The position numbers and the translations under genes were made by a program. A model generated the notes under the pieces. The model did not search any database, was not told the DNA's origin, and was given only the letters and a program-made list of their open reading frames with translations. Shown piece by piece: positions 37,560-47,042 of a DNA stretch of 64,000 nt. Numbering within the stretch: the first letter of the stretch is position 1; each line of letters starts with the position of its first letter. The DNA comes from Pseudomonadota bacterium. Lineage in GTDB: Bacteria > Pseudomonadota > Alphaproteobacteria > Rhodobacterales > Rhodobacteraceae. The stretch is taken from contig JAIUPC010000006.1 of assembly GCA_020161655.1 (NCBI GenBank), positions 62,001-126,000 on the forward strand. The letters are read 5' to 3'.

Positions 37560-38408
37560 ATGATCACCGTTACCGGCGCCACCGGCCAGCTTGGCCGCCA
37601 TGTCATCGACGCCCTTCTCGCCCGCGTGCCGGCGAGTGAGATCACCGCCGCCGTGCGCGACCCCGCCAAGGCCAGCGACCTTGCGGCCAAGGGCATCCGC
37701 GTTGTCGCGGCGGATTACAACAAGCCCGAGACCCTGGCAGAAGCCTTCAAGGGCACCGACCGTCTCCTCATCATCTCGGGCAATGAATTCGGCCAGCGGG
37801 TCGAACAATACGAACGCATCATCGCGGCGGCGAAGGCGGCGGGGGTGGCGTTCATCGCCTATACCTCCATCGTGAATGCCGATGGCAACCCGATGTATCT
37901 TGGCGTCGACCACAAGGTCGCCGAAAGGCTGATCGCCGCCAGCGGCATCCCGCACGCCTTCCTGCGCAACAGCTGGTACAATGAGAATTACGTCACCTCG
38001 ATCCAGGGCGGCGCGGCACATGGCGCATTCATCGGCGCCTCGGCCACCGGCAAGATCTCCTCTGCCGCCCGTAAGGACTATGCCGAAGCGGCAGCAGCCG
38101 TGATGGCCGGTGCCAAGGCCGGCACCTTCGAGCTTGGCGGGTCGAGCGCATACACGCTGGCCGATCTGGCGGTGATGATCGGCGAAGCCACCGGCAAGCC
38201 CGTCGCTTTCCACAACGTCGCCCCGGCGGAATATGCCGCGCAGCTCAAAGGCTACGGCGTGCCGGAAGGCATGGCCGAGGCGCTGGCCGACAGCGACCGT
38301 CACGCCGCCGATGGCTGGCTTTTCACCGAAAGCAAGGATCTTGAGACCCTGATCGGCCGCAAGTCCACGCCGATGGTGGAGACAGTGCGGGCGGTTCTGG
38401 CGGGCTAG
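37560..38408 (+). CDS. NmrA-type NAD(P)-binding reductase (QorB-like)
   Basis: A 282-residue extended SDR-type protein of the NmrA/QorB group. The Rossmann motif is VTGATGQLGRHV at residues 4-15, and YTSIVNADGNPMYLG with RNSWYNENY matches quinone reductase 2-like proteins. The catalytic role is probably NAD(P)H quinone reduction; it may sense redox state instead. Start ATG at 37560; the TTG at 37542 is less likely. Paired with the HxlR regulator, an arrangement also found for QorB. Confidence 0.88.
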   Translation: MITVTGATGQLGRHVIDALLARVPASEITAAVRDPAKASDLAAKGIRVVAADYNKPETLAEAFKGTDRLLIISGNEFGQRVEQYERIIAAAKAAGVAFIAYTSIVNADGNPMYLGVDHKVAERLIAASGIPHAFLRNSWYNENYVTSIQGGAAHGAFIGASATGKISSAARKDYAEAAAAVMAGAKAGTFELGGSSAYTLADLAVMIGEATGKPVAFHNVAPAEYAAQLKGYGVPEGMAEALADSDRHAADGWLFTESKDLETLIGRKSTPMVETVRAVLAG

Positions 38409-39544
38409 TCCAGCGTGCGGCGGAACCGGGCCAGCGCGAAACCGGCATAGACAGCGACAAAAAGCGTGAGCGCCGCCATCGGCTGCGCCACGCCGGCATA
38501 ATCCGACCCTTTCAGCATGATCGCCCGGATCAGGCGCAGGAAATGGGTGAGCGGAAAGATCTCACCCAGGGCCTGCGCCCAGCCGGGCATCCCCCGGTAG
38601 GGGAACATGAAGCCCGACAGAAGAAGCGACGGCAGGAAGAAGAAGAACGTCAGCTGCATCGCCTGCATCTGCGTACGCGCCAGGGTCGAAATGAGGTAGC
38701 CGAGGATCACCAGCGAGGTGACGAAGACGAAGACGCCAAGGAGGAGAAGCGGCAGTGCGCCGACGAAGGGAACGCTGAAGATCAGCTTCGAGGCGACAAG
38801 CACCACCACGACCTGCACCGCGCCGACGCCAAGGTAGGGCAGCACCTTGCCCAGCATGATCTCCACCGGGGTCGCGGGCATGGAGAGGAGGTTCTCCATC
38901 GTCCCCCTCTCGATCTCGCGGGTCAGCGCCATCGAGGTCATCATCACCATGGTCATCTGGAGGATCACCCCCAGAAGCCCCGGCACGATATTGTACTGGG
39001 TGATGCCCTCGGGGTTGTAGCGCTTGTGGACGATGACCTGCATCCGCGACACTGCCGCCTCCGCCGCCGCCGCCTCGCCCCCGGTTTCGCGCAAGAGGGC
39101 CTCCGACGCCACAGTGCCGAGGGTGGAGATGGCGCCCGAAGCGACCGAAGGGTCGGTCGCATCCGCCTCGATCAGGATCTGCGGCGCATCGCCGCGCTGG
39201 ACACGGCGGCCGAAGTCCGATGGCACGGTGACGACGAAGGACACCTCTCCCCGCGTGATAAGCGCCTCCGCCTCCGCGGCCGAGGCATCGGGATGGGTGA
39301 AGCGGTAATAGCCCGTCAGTTCCAGCGCCGTGACCATGGCGCGGGTGAAGCGGTCCTGCGTCGGCGCCACAAGGGCGGCGGGCAGCCCCTTCGGGTCGGA
39401 GTTGATGGCAAAGCCGAAGAGCATCAACTGGAGCAGCGGGATGCCCAGCATCATCGCGAAGGTGATGCGGTCGCGCCGCATCTGGATCAGTTCCTTCCTC
39501 AGCAGTGCCGCCAGCCGGGTCAGGGAAAAGAACCGCGCGTTCAT
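38405..39544 (-). CDS. ABC-2-type transporter permease
   Basis: A 379-residue inner-membrane protein. An N-terminal helix, a long periplasmic loop (about residues 45-175), and about five further helices after LLGVILQMTMVMMTSMALTREIERGT give the YhhJ/YbhS-like shape. Family members form drug-efflux complexes with an ATPase and an HlyD-like partner. It overlaps the ATPase gene by 4 nt and converges with the NmrA-type gene. Only one permease is present, so it may form a homodimer. Confidence 0.92.
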   Translation of the reverse strand: MNARFFSLTRLAALLRKELIQMRRDRITFAMMLGIPLLQLMLFGFAINSDPKGLPAALVAPTQDRFTRAMVTALELTGYYRFTHPDASAAEAEALITRGEVSFVVTVPSDFGRRVQRGDAPQILIEADATDPSVASGAISTLGTVASEALLRETGGEAAAAEAAVSRMQVIVHKRYNPEGITQYNIVPGLLGVILQMTMVMMTSMALTREIERGTMENLLSMPATPVEIMLGKVLPYLGVGAVQVVVVLVASKLIFSVPFVGALPLLLLGVFVFVTSLVILGYLISTLARTQMQAMQLTFFFFLPSLLLSGFMFPYRGMPGWAQALGEIFPLTHFLRLIRAIMLKGSDYAGVAQPMAALTLFVAVYAGFALARFRRTLD

Positions 39545-40461
39545 TGCATGTTGTCCTTCGAGGCACCCATGAGCTGGATGAACACATCTTCAAGGCTCGT
39601 CTCGGCTTCGGTCATCCGCACCCCGGTTTCCGCCGCCACCCGTTCCGCCGAGGCGCGGAGCGCCGTGCCGTCCCGTCCCACGACATGCAGCGTGTTGCCG
39701 AAGGGCGCGATCTGCTCCACCCCCGGCGCATCGCGCAGCAACTCCGCCGCCCGGGGCGTCTCCAGCCCCTCCAGCACCACGGTCGTCAGCGCCGCATCGC
39801 GCACCACCTCGGCCACGGTCCCCTGGGCGACGAGGCGGCCATAGGAGATATAGTTGATGCGGTGGCAGCGCTCCGCCTCGTCCATGTAATGGGTGGAGAC
39901 GAGCACGGTCAGACCGTCCGCCGCGCGCTGGTGGATCTCGTCCCAGAAGTCGCGCCGCGCCTTGGGGTCGACGCCTGCCGTGGGTTCATCCAGCATCAGA
40001 AGGCGCGGCTTGTGCATGATGCAGGCAGCGAGCGCCAGGCGCTGCTTCCAGCCGCCCGAGAGCGACCCCGCCAACTGCCCCTTCCGCGTGGTCAGGCCAA
40101 GGTCGGCCAGCGTCTCTGCCACCGCCCCGCGCGGCAATCCGTAAAGCCCGGCGACGAAGGCGAGGTTTTCCTCGATCGTCAGGTCCTCGTAGAACGAAAA
40201 GCGCTGGGTCATGTAGCCGACCTCGCGCTTGATCGCATTTCCTTCGGTGCGGATGTTGTGGCCAAGGACGGTGCCTTCGCCCTCATCCGGGGTCAGAAGT
40301 CCGCACATGAGGCGAATCGTCGTGGTCTTGCCCGACCCGTTCGGCCCGAGGAACCCCGCGATCTCGCCCTTCTCGACGCTGAGGGATACATGATCGACCA
40401 CCGCCCTGCCTCCAAAACGCTTCACAAGGTCACGGACCGCGATGGCCGGCGCTTCGGTCAT
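39541..40461 (-). CDS. ABC transporter ATP-binding protein
   Basis: A 306-residue ATPase. Walker A is GPNGSGKTTT, the signature LSGGWKQRLALAACIMHKP, Walker B LLMLDEPTAGVD, and VLVSTHYMDEAERC holds the switch histidine. It has a C-terminal extension of about 80 residues like YbhF or CcmA-type exporters. It energises the permease encoded next; both ends overlap neighbours by 4 nt. Confidence 0.95.
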   Translation of the reverse strand: MTEAPAIAVRDLVKRFGGRAVVDHVSLSVEKGEIAGFLGPNGSGKTTTIRLMCGLLTPDEGEGTVLGHNIRTEGNAIKREVGYMTQRFSFYEDLTIEENLAFVAGLYGLPRGAVAETLADLGLTTRKGQLAGSLSGGWKQRLALAACIMHKPRLLMLDEPTAGVDPKARRDFWDEIHQRAADGLTVLVSTHYMDEAERCHRINYISYGRLVAQGTVAEVVRDAALTTVVLEGLETPRAAELLRDAPGVEQIAPFGNTLHVVGRDGTALRASAERVAAETGVRMTEAETSLEDVFIQLMGASKDNMQ

Positions 40462-41414
40462 TCGCCGGCACCGGGCAGCGCCACATCGACAATCTGGCCG
40501 GGCTTCAGCGCATGGCTGCCGTCATCGGGCCGGGCCTCGATCAGGTAGACGAGCGTCTGGCGGTTCTGCAGCGAATAGATCACCGGCGGGGTAAACTCGG
40601 GCGCGTCCGAGATATAGGTCACGGTCGCCGTCTCCCCAGCCGCGCAACCGTCGCAGTGGACATCGAGCCTTGTGCCCAGCGCCACGGCGGCGATCGAAGG
40701 TTCGGGGACATAGAGCCTGAGCTTGACCGCACCATCAGGCAGCATCGACAGGACCGGCGCCGAAGGCCCGGCAATCTCGCCGGCATCGCGGATAGTATCG
40801 AAGATGACGCCCGGCGCCGGGGCGGTCAGTTCACGCTCCGAAAGGTTCCAGGTGGCCTTCTCCTTCGCCGCCCGCGCGCCTTTCAGCGCTGCCTCGGCGG
40901 CGGCAATTTCCTGCGGGCGGGCGGGAAGCTTCGCCACGGCAAGGCTCGCCTCCGCCTCGGTCACGAGGGCGCGGGCGACGCTGGCGGCGGTCGCGGCATC
41001 TTCGGCCTGCGCTGTGGTGGCGGCGCCGCGCGCGGCAAGGCTTTGGGCGCGGGCTTCCGACCGCTCCGCCTCGGTCAGCTTCGCTTCCGCCGAGGCCAGC
41101 GTCGCCTCGATCACGCGAATCTCCTCGGGCCGGCGGCCTTCCAGAAGGTTTGCGAGCTGGCTTTCCGCCTGCGCCTCGGCGGCCTCGGCCTCGCTCAGCG
41201 CGATCTCCGCATCGCGCTTTTCCATCTCGACCAGCGCCTGCCCGGCCACGACGCGATCCCCGCGCCCGACCGCCAGACTGTCGATCTGCGCCGTGGCAAC
41301 CGGTGCAATCAGCACATATTCGCCCTCGACATAGCCGGTGGCAAAGGGCGCCACCGGCGCGCAGGCGTTGAAAAGCGCCGAGACCAAGGGAATGGCGCAG
41401 AGAAGCCCGGTCAT
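40458..41414 (-). CDS. HlyD-family periplasmic adaptor
   Basis: A 318-residue membrane-fusion protein. An N-terminal anchor (NACAPVAPF, which might be a lipobox-like LFNAC) is followed by the biotinyl-lipoyl half motif (IDSLAVGRGDRVVAGQALVEME), a long Ala/Glu-rich coiled-coil hairpin (about residues 70-175) and the second lipoyl half and beta-barrel. ATG at 41414 (ATGA overlap with the regulator) is preferred to GTG at 41423. It would connect the ABC pump to an outer-membrane channel. Confidence 0.9.
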   Translation of the reverse strand: MTGLLCAIPLVSALFNACAPVAPFATGYVEGEYVLIAPVATAQIDSLAVGRGDRVVAGQALVEMEKRDAEIALSEAEAAEAQAESQLANLLEGRRPEEIRVIEATLASAEAKLTEAERSEARAQSLAARGAATTAQAEDAATAASVARALVTEAEASLAVAKLPARPQEIAAAEAALKGARAAKEKATWNLSERELTAPAPGVIFDTIRDAGEIAGPSAPVLSMLPDGAVKLRLYVPEPSIAAVALGTRLDVHCDGCAAGETATVTYISDAPEFTPPVIYSLQNRQTLVYLIEARPDDGSHALKPGQIVDVALPGAGE

Positions 41415-42055
41415 GGCCGACACTCTCTTTCGATGATGGCGTGAAGGTTGCTGATGAGGATGTCCGCGACCTGCCCTGCTTCCTCCGCGCCGGTGTCTTT
41501 CCAGCCCATGCGGCGTTCGACGATGGGCCGACCGATGCGGAAGTAGAGAAGCTGGCCGATCAGCGAAAAGACCAGAAGCCGCGTCCTTTCGCTTTCGGCC
41601 GGCGCCCCGGTGAGCGCCGACCAGAGCCGGCAGAGCCGGCCATGCAGGGGCGCGAACATCGTGGTGTAGACTTCGTCAAGGACGGGGCCATTCTCGGCAA
41701 GTTCGCGCAGCATGAAGGGCACGATGTCATCCGCCTCGCGCCGGGCGAGGAGAAATCCGGCCATGGCGCGGATCACGCCTTCGATGGCCGCGACAGCCAG
41801 TGCAGGCGGCGGCTCTGCCCCTGCCGGACCAAGCACGGCACCGACGCGCCTTATGACCTCTTGCCCGCAGGCCCGGCGCAGCCCGTCCTTGCCGCCGAAG
41901 TGGTAGGCGATGGAGGCAACATTGGTATTGGCGGCGGCGGCGATTTCACGGGTCGAGGTGGCGGCGAACCCCTTCTGGCCGAAGAGACGCAGCGCGGCGG
42001 CGATCAGTTCGGCGGCGGTGCCTTGCGGTTTCTCGGTATCAACAGAATCGGGCAT
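41411..42055 (-). CDS. TetR-family regulator (CecR/YbiH-like)
   Basis: A 214-residue repressor. The HTH reads TREIAAAANTNVASIAYHFGGKDGL (about residues 30-54), and the C-terminal part, with RLWSALTG and GQLLYFRIGRPIV, is like the YbiH/CecR group. This regulator controls the ybhFSR-type ABC efflux operon in E. coli and heads the same kind of operon here. ATG at 42055 with GGAG at 6 nt is preferred; ATG at 42067 is the alternative. A dyad at 42077-42098 is the likely operator. Confidence 0.92.
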   Translation of the reverse strand: MPDSVDTEKPQGTAAELIAAALRLFGQKGFAATSTREIAAAANTNVASIAYHFGGKDGLRRACGQEVIRRVGAVLGPAGAEPPPALAVAAIEGVIRAMAGFLLARREADDIVPFMLRELAENGPVLDEVYTTMFAPLHGRLCRLWSALTGAPAESERTRLLVFSLIGQLLYFRIGRPIVERRMGWKDTGAEEAGQVADILISNLHAIIERECRP

Positions 42056-42076
42056 CGGGTTCTCCATCCTCCAGAT

Positions 42077-42098
42077 TTTAATCAAACGATTGATCAAA
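42077..42098. promoter_or_regulatory. candidate TetR operator
   Basis: ATCAA-ACGA-TTGAT (42081-42094) extends, with one mismatch, to 9-bp arms (TTTAATCAA/TTGATCAAA) over 42077-42098. It lies 22-43 nt before the TetR start, where autorepression would be expected. Confidence 0.5.
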
Positions 42099-42184
42099 TG
42101 CAAGCACACCGTCGCCGCTTCCCCTGCCGGGGGCGATGTTCTACACCCTCCCAGCGACTTACGAGAGCCGGGGGACGTCAGGCG

Positions 42185-43450
42185 ATGGATCATTTCCTCT
42201 ACCGCGAGGGCAGGCTTCATGCCGAGGATGTGGCGCTGGCCGAGATTGCCGCTTCCGTCGGCACCCCCTTCTACGTCTATTCGACGGCAACGCTCCAACG
42301 CCACTACCGGCTTTTCGAGGAAGCGTTGACGGGGATGGATCACCTCATCTGCTTCGCGCTCAAGGCATCTTCCAACCTCGCCGTGATCCGCACGCTCGCC
42401 AATCTCGGCGCTGGGGCGGATGTGGTTTCCCTTGGCGAGTACCTGAAGGCCAAGGCGGCGGGCGTGCCGGGCGACCGCATCGTCTTTTCCGGCGTCGGCA
42501 AGACGAAGGATGAGATGCGGGCGGCCCTTGAAGGCGGCATCCGACAGTTCAACGTTGAAAGCGAGCCCGAGCTTCTGGCGCTGAACGAGGTCGCCCTGTC
42601 CTTGGGCAAGCGCGCACCGATCACCGTGCGGGTCAACCCGGACGTGGATGCCAAGACGCATGAGAAGATTGCCACCGGCAAGAAGGAAAACAAGTTCGGC
42701 ATCCCGATCAGCCGCGCCCGCGCGGTCTACGCCGAAGCCGCCGCCTTGAAGGGGATCGAGGTCGTCGGCATCGACGTTCATATCGGCAGCCAGTTGACCG
42801 ACCTTGCGCCCTTCGCGGAAGCCTACGGCAAGGTCGCCGAACTGACCGAAGTGCTTCGCGCCGACGGGCACAACATCCACCGGCTCGACCTTGGCGGGGG
42901 CCTCGGCATTCCCTACGAACGCTCCAACACCGCCCCGCCCTTGCCCATCGAATACGGCGCAGTGATCCGCGATAAGCTCGGCCATCTCGGCTGCGAGATC
43001 GAGATCGAGCCGGGCCGCCTGATCGCCGGCAATGCCGGCATCATGGTCTCGCGCGTGATCTACGTGAAATCGGGCGAGGAGCGGGATTTCCTCATCCTCG
43101 ATGCGGCGATGAACGACCTTGTGCGCCCGTCGATGTACGGCGCGCATCACGACATCCTGCCCCTGGACGAACCCCAGCCCGGCACCCTGCCGCAGCCCTA
43201 TGACGTCGTGGGCCCGGTGTGTGAAACCGGCGACACCTTCGCCAGGCAGCGCCCCCTGCCGCCGATGGTAGCCGGCGATCTCGTCGCCTTCCGCTCCGCC
43301 GGGGCCTACGGCGCCGTCATGGCCTCGGAATACAACACGCGGCCCCTGATCCCGGAAGTGCTTGTGAAGGGGGATCAATTCGCTGTCATCCGGGAACGTC
43401 CCACCTATGACGAGATGATAAAGCGCGATAGCATCCCTTCGTGGCTCTGA
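42185..43450 (+). CDS. lysA: diaminopimelate decarboxylase
   Basis: Decarboxylates meso-diaminopimelate to lysine. The 421-residue fold-type III PLP enzyme has the PLP lysine in CFALKASSNLAV (about 60), the HIGSQLTDLAPF and LDLGGGLGIPY phosphate-binding motifs, and the cysteine in GPVCETGDTFA from the partner subunit. The ATG at 42185 begins MDHFLYREGRLH. Divergent from the TetR gene by about 130 nt; the TIGR02302-type gene follows. Confidence 0.97.
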   Translation: MDHFLYREGRLHAEDVALAEIAASVGTPFYVYSTATLQRHYRLFEEALTGMDHLICFALKASSNLAVIRTLANLGAGADVVSLGEYLKAKAAGVPGDRIVFSGVGKTKDEMRAALEGGIRQFNVESEPELLALNEVALSLGKRAPITVRVNPDVDAKTHEKIATGKKENKFGIPISRARAVYAEAAALKGIEVVGIDVHIGSQLTDLAPFAEAYGKVAELTEVLRADGHNIHRLDLGGGLGIPYERSNTAPPLPIEYGAVIRDKLGHLGCEIEIEPGRLIAGNAGIMVSRVIYVKSGEERDFLILDAAMNDLVRPSMYGAHHDILPLDEPQPGTLPQPYDVVGPVCETGDTFARQRPLPPMVAGDLVAFRSAGAYGAVMASEYNTRPLIPEVLVKGDQFAVIRERPTYDEMIKRDSIPSWL

Positions 43451-43499
43451 CGCGCGATCCCGTGCGGCTGGCCGTCAGCCGGAGAATTGCCAAGGGCCG

Positions 43500-46151
43500 A
43501 TGACCGAACCGAAAGCCATTCCCGAGGGGGCGCTCCGGCGTCTTGCCTGGCCCATGCGTCTGACGCGGGCGGGAATGGTTGCCGAGCGCGTGACGCGCGG
43601 CTTCTGGCCGGTCTGGACCATCCTCTTCGCCATCATAGCCGCCCTCGCTTTCGGGCTGCATGACTGGCTGCCGGTCGAAGTTCTTTGGATCGGCTCGGTC
43701 CTTGTGCTCGCGGTGCTCATCTGGTCGCTCTACCGTGGCATCCGCCAGTTCCGCTGGCCGACGCAGGGCGAGGCGCTGGCACGGCTGGACGCGCGCCTGC
43801 CCGGACGGCCCATCGCCGCCCTGACCGACGCGCAGGCGCTTGGCGCCGACGATGCCGGCTCGCTCGCGGTCTGGCGCGCCCATGTCGCGCGGATGACCGA
43901 GCGCGCGACGAAGGCCCGCGCCATCATGCCGGACCTGAGGCTGGCCACGCGCGATCCCTTCGCGCTCCGCTATGCCGCGCTGACGGCACTTGTCATTTCC
44001 GTGGTCTTCGGATCGCTCTGGCGCATCGCCGACGCGCCAAGGGTCGCCGCAGGCGGCTTGCCTGGCGATGGCGCGGCCGCCGGCCCGTCATGGGAAGGCT
44101 GGGCCGAACCGCCGGGCTATACCGGCAAGCCGAGCATCTACCTCAACACCCTCGATGCCGCCGACCTCTCCTTGCCCGAGGGAAGCCGCATCATCCTGCG
44201 CCTTTACGGCAGGCCGGATGAAATATCCTTGGCAGAAACAGTCTCCGGCAAGCCCGCCGCCGCACCGCCGCCAACGGACGCGAGCGTGCAGGCAATCGAG
44301 TTTGAGGTGGTCCGCTCCGGCAGGCTCAGCATTTCCGGCCCGGATGCGCGCGAATGGGCGCTGACGGTCCTTGCCGACCTGGCACCCACCGTCAGCATCG
44401 AGGGCAGCATTTCGCGCGAAGCCGACGGCACCATGTCGCAGCCCTTCGCCGCGAAGGACGACTACGCGGTGACGGCAGGCCGCGCGCTGATCGAGCTTGA
44501 CCTCAACAAGCTTGACCGCCGCTACGGGCTTGCCGCCGCGCCCGAACCGCGCGATCCCCTGGCCTTCGACCTGCCGCTGCCGATCACCGGCTCGCGCGCC
44601 GATTTCGCCGAGACGCTGGTCGAGGATGCCTCGAAGCACGCTTGGTCCAACCTGCCCGTCCGCATGACCTTCGAAGTGACCGACGGGCGCGGCCAGACCG
44701 GCAAGAGCGAAACGGTGGAGCTTGCGCTTCCCGGTCGGCGCTTCTTCGACCCCGTGGCGAATGCCGTCGCCGAACTGCGCCGCGACCTTCTCTGGACCCG
44801 CGACAACGGCGCCCGCACGGCACAGGTCCTTCATGCCATCACCCACCGCCCCGAAGGGCTGTTGCGTAGCGAGCGCGCCTACCTCATGCTGCGCGTCGCC
44901 ATGCGGCGGCTGGATGCGGCGGTGGCGCAGGGGCGGCTCAGCACCGATTTCAGGGACGAGACGGCCGAAGCGCTCTGGCAGGTTGCGCTACTGATCGAGG
45001 ATGGCGGTCTGGCCGATGCGCTTGAGCGGATGCAGCAGGCGCAAGAACGCCTGTCGGAAGCAATCCGCAACGGCGCCTCACCGGAAGAAATCCAGAAGCT
45101 GATGGACGAGCTTCGGCAGGCGACCAACGACTACATCCGCCAGCTTGCCGAGAACATGGAACGCAAGGGCGCCGACGAGCCGTCGCAGCAGGCCGACGCG
45201 GGCCAACAAATCACCGGCGACCAGCTTCAGCAGATGATGGATGAGATCCAGCGCCTGATGGAGGAAGGCCGCATGGCCGAGGCGCAGGAGCTTCTCGACC
45301 AGTTGAGCCGGATGATGGAGAACATGCAGGTCACCGAAGGCCAGGGCGGCCAGCAGGGTCAGCAGGGACCGGGCGAGCAGGCGATGAACGGCCTACGCGA
45401 CACGCTCCGCCAGCAGCAGGGCCTGTCGGACGAAACCTTCCGCGGATTGCAGGAACAGTTCGGCTCGCCGCAGGGGGGCCAGCCGGGTCAGCAGCAACAG
45501 CCGGGTCAGGGCGGCAACCAGTTCAGCCAGCAGCAAGACGGGCAAGGTGGCCAGCCGGGCCGACCCGGCCAAAGGCAGCCGGGCCAGCAGAACGGTGAGC
45601 CGCGCCCCGGGCAGGACAGCGGCCAGAATCCGAACGGGCAGTCCGGGCAACCGGGCGGCAGCCTTGCCGACCGCCAGCAATCGCTGCGCGAAACGCTGCG
45701 CCAGCAGCAGGGCGCCATGCCCGGCGACGGATCGCCCGAAGGCGACGCGGCGCGGCAGGCGCTTGAGGACGCCGGACGCGCGATGGACGGCGCTGAAGAC
45801 GCGCTGCGCCGGGGCGATACATCCGAAGCGATAGACCGTCAGGCCGAGGCGATCGAGAACCTCCGCGAGGGCATGCGCAATCTTGGACAGGCGCTGGCCC
45901 GGAACAACCAGGGCGAAACCGGCGAACAGGGTCAGGTCACGCGCGAGGCCAACCGCGAGATGCCGCGCGATCCCTTGGGCCGCACCACCGGCCAGTCGGG
46001 ACGGGTCGGCACCGACGAGAACCTGATGCAGAGCGAGGATGTCTACCGCCGGGCGCGGAACCTGCTTGACGAGATCCGCCGCCGGTCGGGCGACCAGGAA
46101 CGCCCGACGCTGGAACTCGATTATCTCAGGCGTCTTCTGGAGCGGTTCTGA
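43500..46151 (+). CDS. TIGR02302/DUF4175-family membrane protein
   Basis: An 883-residue protein of the alphaproteobacterial TIGR02302 family, function unknown. Two N-terminal transmembrane helices (about residues 37-54 and 60-80) and a third near 160 anchor it. The middle is a predicted extracytoplasmic region. From about 540 the sequence is helical, then a Gln/Gly-rich low-complexity stretch of roughly 130 residues (for example GGQPGQQQQPGQGG), then a helical C-terminus. The length is usual for the family. It follows lysA, as in related genomes. Confidence 0.85.
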   Translation: MTEPKAIPEGALRRLAWPMRLTRAGMVAERVTRGFWPVWTILFAIIAALAFGLHDWLPVEVLWIGSVLVLAVLIWSLYRGIRQFRWPTQGEALARLDARLPGRPIAALTDAQALGADDAGSLAVWRAHVARMTERATKARAIMPDLRLATRDPFALRYAALTALVISVVFGSLWRIADAPRVAAGGLPGDGAAAGPSWEGWAEPPGYTGKPSIYLNTLDAADLSLPEGSRIILRLYGRPDEISLAETVSGKPAAAPPPTDASVQAIEFEVVRSGRLSISGPDAREWALTVLADLAPTVSIEGSISREADGTMSQPFAAKDDYAVTAGRALIELDLNKLDRRYGLAAAPEPRDPLAFDLPLPITGSRADFAETLVEDASKHAWSNLPVRMTFEVTDGRGQTGKSETVELALPGRRFFDPVANAVAELRRDLLWTRDNGARTAQVLHAITHRPEGLLRSERAYLMLRVAMRRLDAAVAQGRLSTDFRDETAEALWQVALLIEDGGLADALERMQQAQERLSEAIRNGASPEEIQKLMDELRQATNDYIRQLAENMERKGADEPSQQADAGQQITGDQLQQMMDEIQRLMEEGRMAEAQELLDQLSRMMENMQVTEGQGGQQGQQGPGEQAMNGLRDTLRQQQGLSDETFRGLQEQFGSPQGGQPGQQQQPGQGGNQFSQQQDGQGGQPGRPGQRQPGQQNGEPRPGQDSGQNPNGQSGQPGGSLADRQQSLRETLRQQQGAMPGDGSPEGDAARQALEDAGRAMDGAEDALRRGDTSEAIDRQAEAIENLREGMRNLGQALARNNQGETGEQGQVTREANREMPRDPLGRTTGQSGRVGTDENLMQSEDVYRRARNLLDEIRRRSGDQERPTLELDYLRRLLERF

Positions 46152-46169
46152 GGCTTTGGGGCCGAAGCC

Positions 46170-47042
46170 CTAGCCGTCCGACATCGAGGCGGTCAGCCCG
46201 CGCAGCGCGTTGTCGAGCCAGTTCCTGAAACCGTCTATGGCACCGACGAAGGTCTCCAGCGCCGGGGCTGTTGCGGGTGCCTTGGCGGCGATGGCGGGTG
46301 CAAGCACGTAGAGCAGCAAGATGACCGCCGCGACCAGAACCGCCGTGGAAAAGCCCATGCGGAAGCCGCTGCGGCGGCGACGCAGGGTTTCCGGCGCATC
46401 CACCGAAGCCGCCTCGCCGCCCCGGTCCGAGGTGGCGCGGAGCGTGGAGTTGATTTCCTCGATGTCGGGCAAAAGCTCGCGCCGCGAGGCCCGCGAGATC
46501 ACGGCGTCGTCGCCTTCCATCCCGTCTCGGGAAATCTCTGAATCGTCGGGGTCGGTAAGGTCGGGCGCCATGGCAGAGCCCGCCGCCGCGACAGCCGCCA
46601 CCGCAATCACTTCCGGATCTGACGCCGGCGCAGAGCCTTCCGCCTCGCGCGCGCGCCGCTCCCGGTCGGCCTCCTCGCGGAGAACGTTCATCACCGCATC
46701 GTCGAGCGTCTTGCGCTTCGGTTCCGGCTCTGCCGCCTCGGGCGGTGAAGGTTCGGCCTCCACCGGTTCGGCCGCAGGCTCGGGCGGGGCAACCTCGGCG
46801 ACCTCGACCAGCGCCTCTTCGGCCTCAGGCTCCGGCTCTTCCGGTTCATCCCATTCTTCGGTGCCTTCAGGCGCTTCCGCCTCGGCCGCGGCGGCCTCAG
46901 CCTCCTGCGCCCTGATCTGGCTTGCCGACATCTGGAACCAGGCCTGGCCGCAGTTGGAACACTGCACGTCCCGGCCAACATCGGGGATGACGCTTTCGTC
47001 AACCTCGTATTGCGCACCACAATTCGGGCAAATCAAACGCAT
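46170..47042 (-). CDS. zinc-ribbon (MJ0042-type) membrane protein
   Basis: A 290-residue protein. The first 40 residues form an MJ0042 zinc ribbon, with CPNC and CSNC pairs (LICPNCGAQYEVDES... VQCSNCGQAWF). A long Glu/Pro/Ala-rich acidic linker (about 45-120) follows, then a charged helical region and one transmembrane helix near 230-252. The role is unknown; it is divergent from ftsE, a neighbourhood common in Rhodobacterales. ATG at 47042 chosen because the ribbon begins there. Confidence 0.82.
   Translation of the reverse strand: MRLICPNCGAQYEVDESVIPDVGRDVQCSNCGQAWFQMSASQIRAQEAEAAAAEAEAPEGTEEWDEPEEPEPEAEEALVEVAEVAPPEPAAEPVEAEPSPPEAAEPEPKRKTLDDAVMNVLREEADRERRAREAEGSAPASDPEVIAVAAVAAAGSAMAPDLTDPDDSEISRDGMEGDDAVISRASRRELLPDIEEINSTLRATSDRGGEAASVDAPETLRRRRSGFRMGFSTAVLVAAVILLLYVLAPAIAAKAPATAPALETFVGAIDGFRNWLDNALRGLTASMSDG

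Noticed and set aside
41441-42184. Upstream extension of lysA
   Set aside because: It is antisense to the TetR gene; the family start MDHFLYREG at 42185 is clear.
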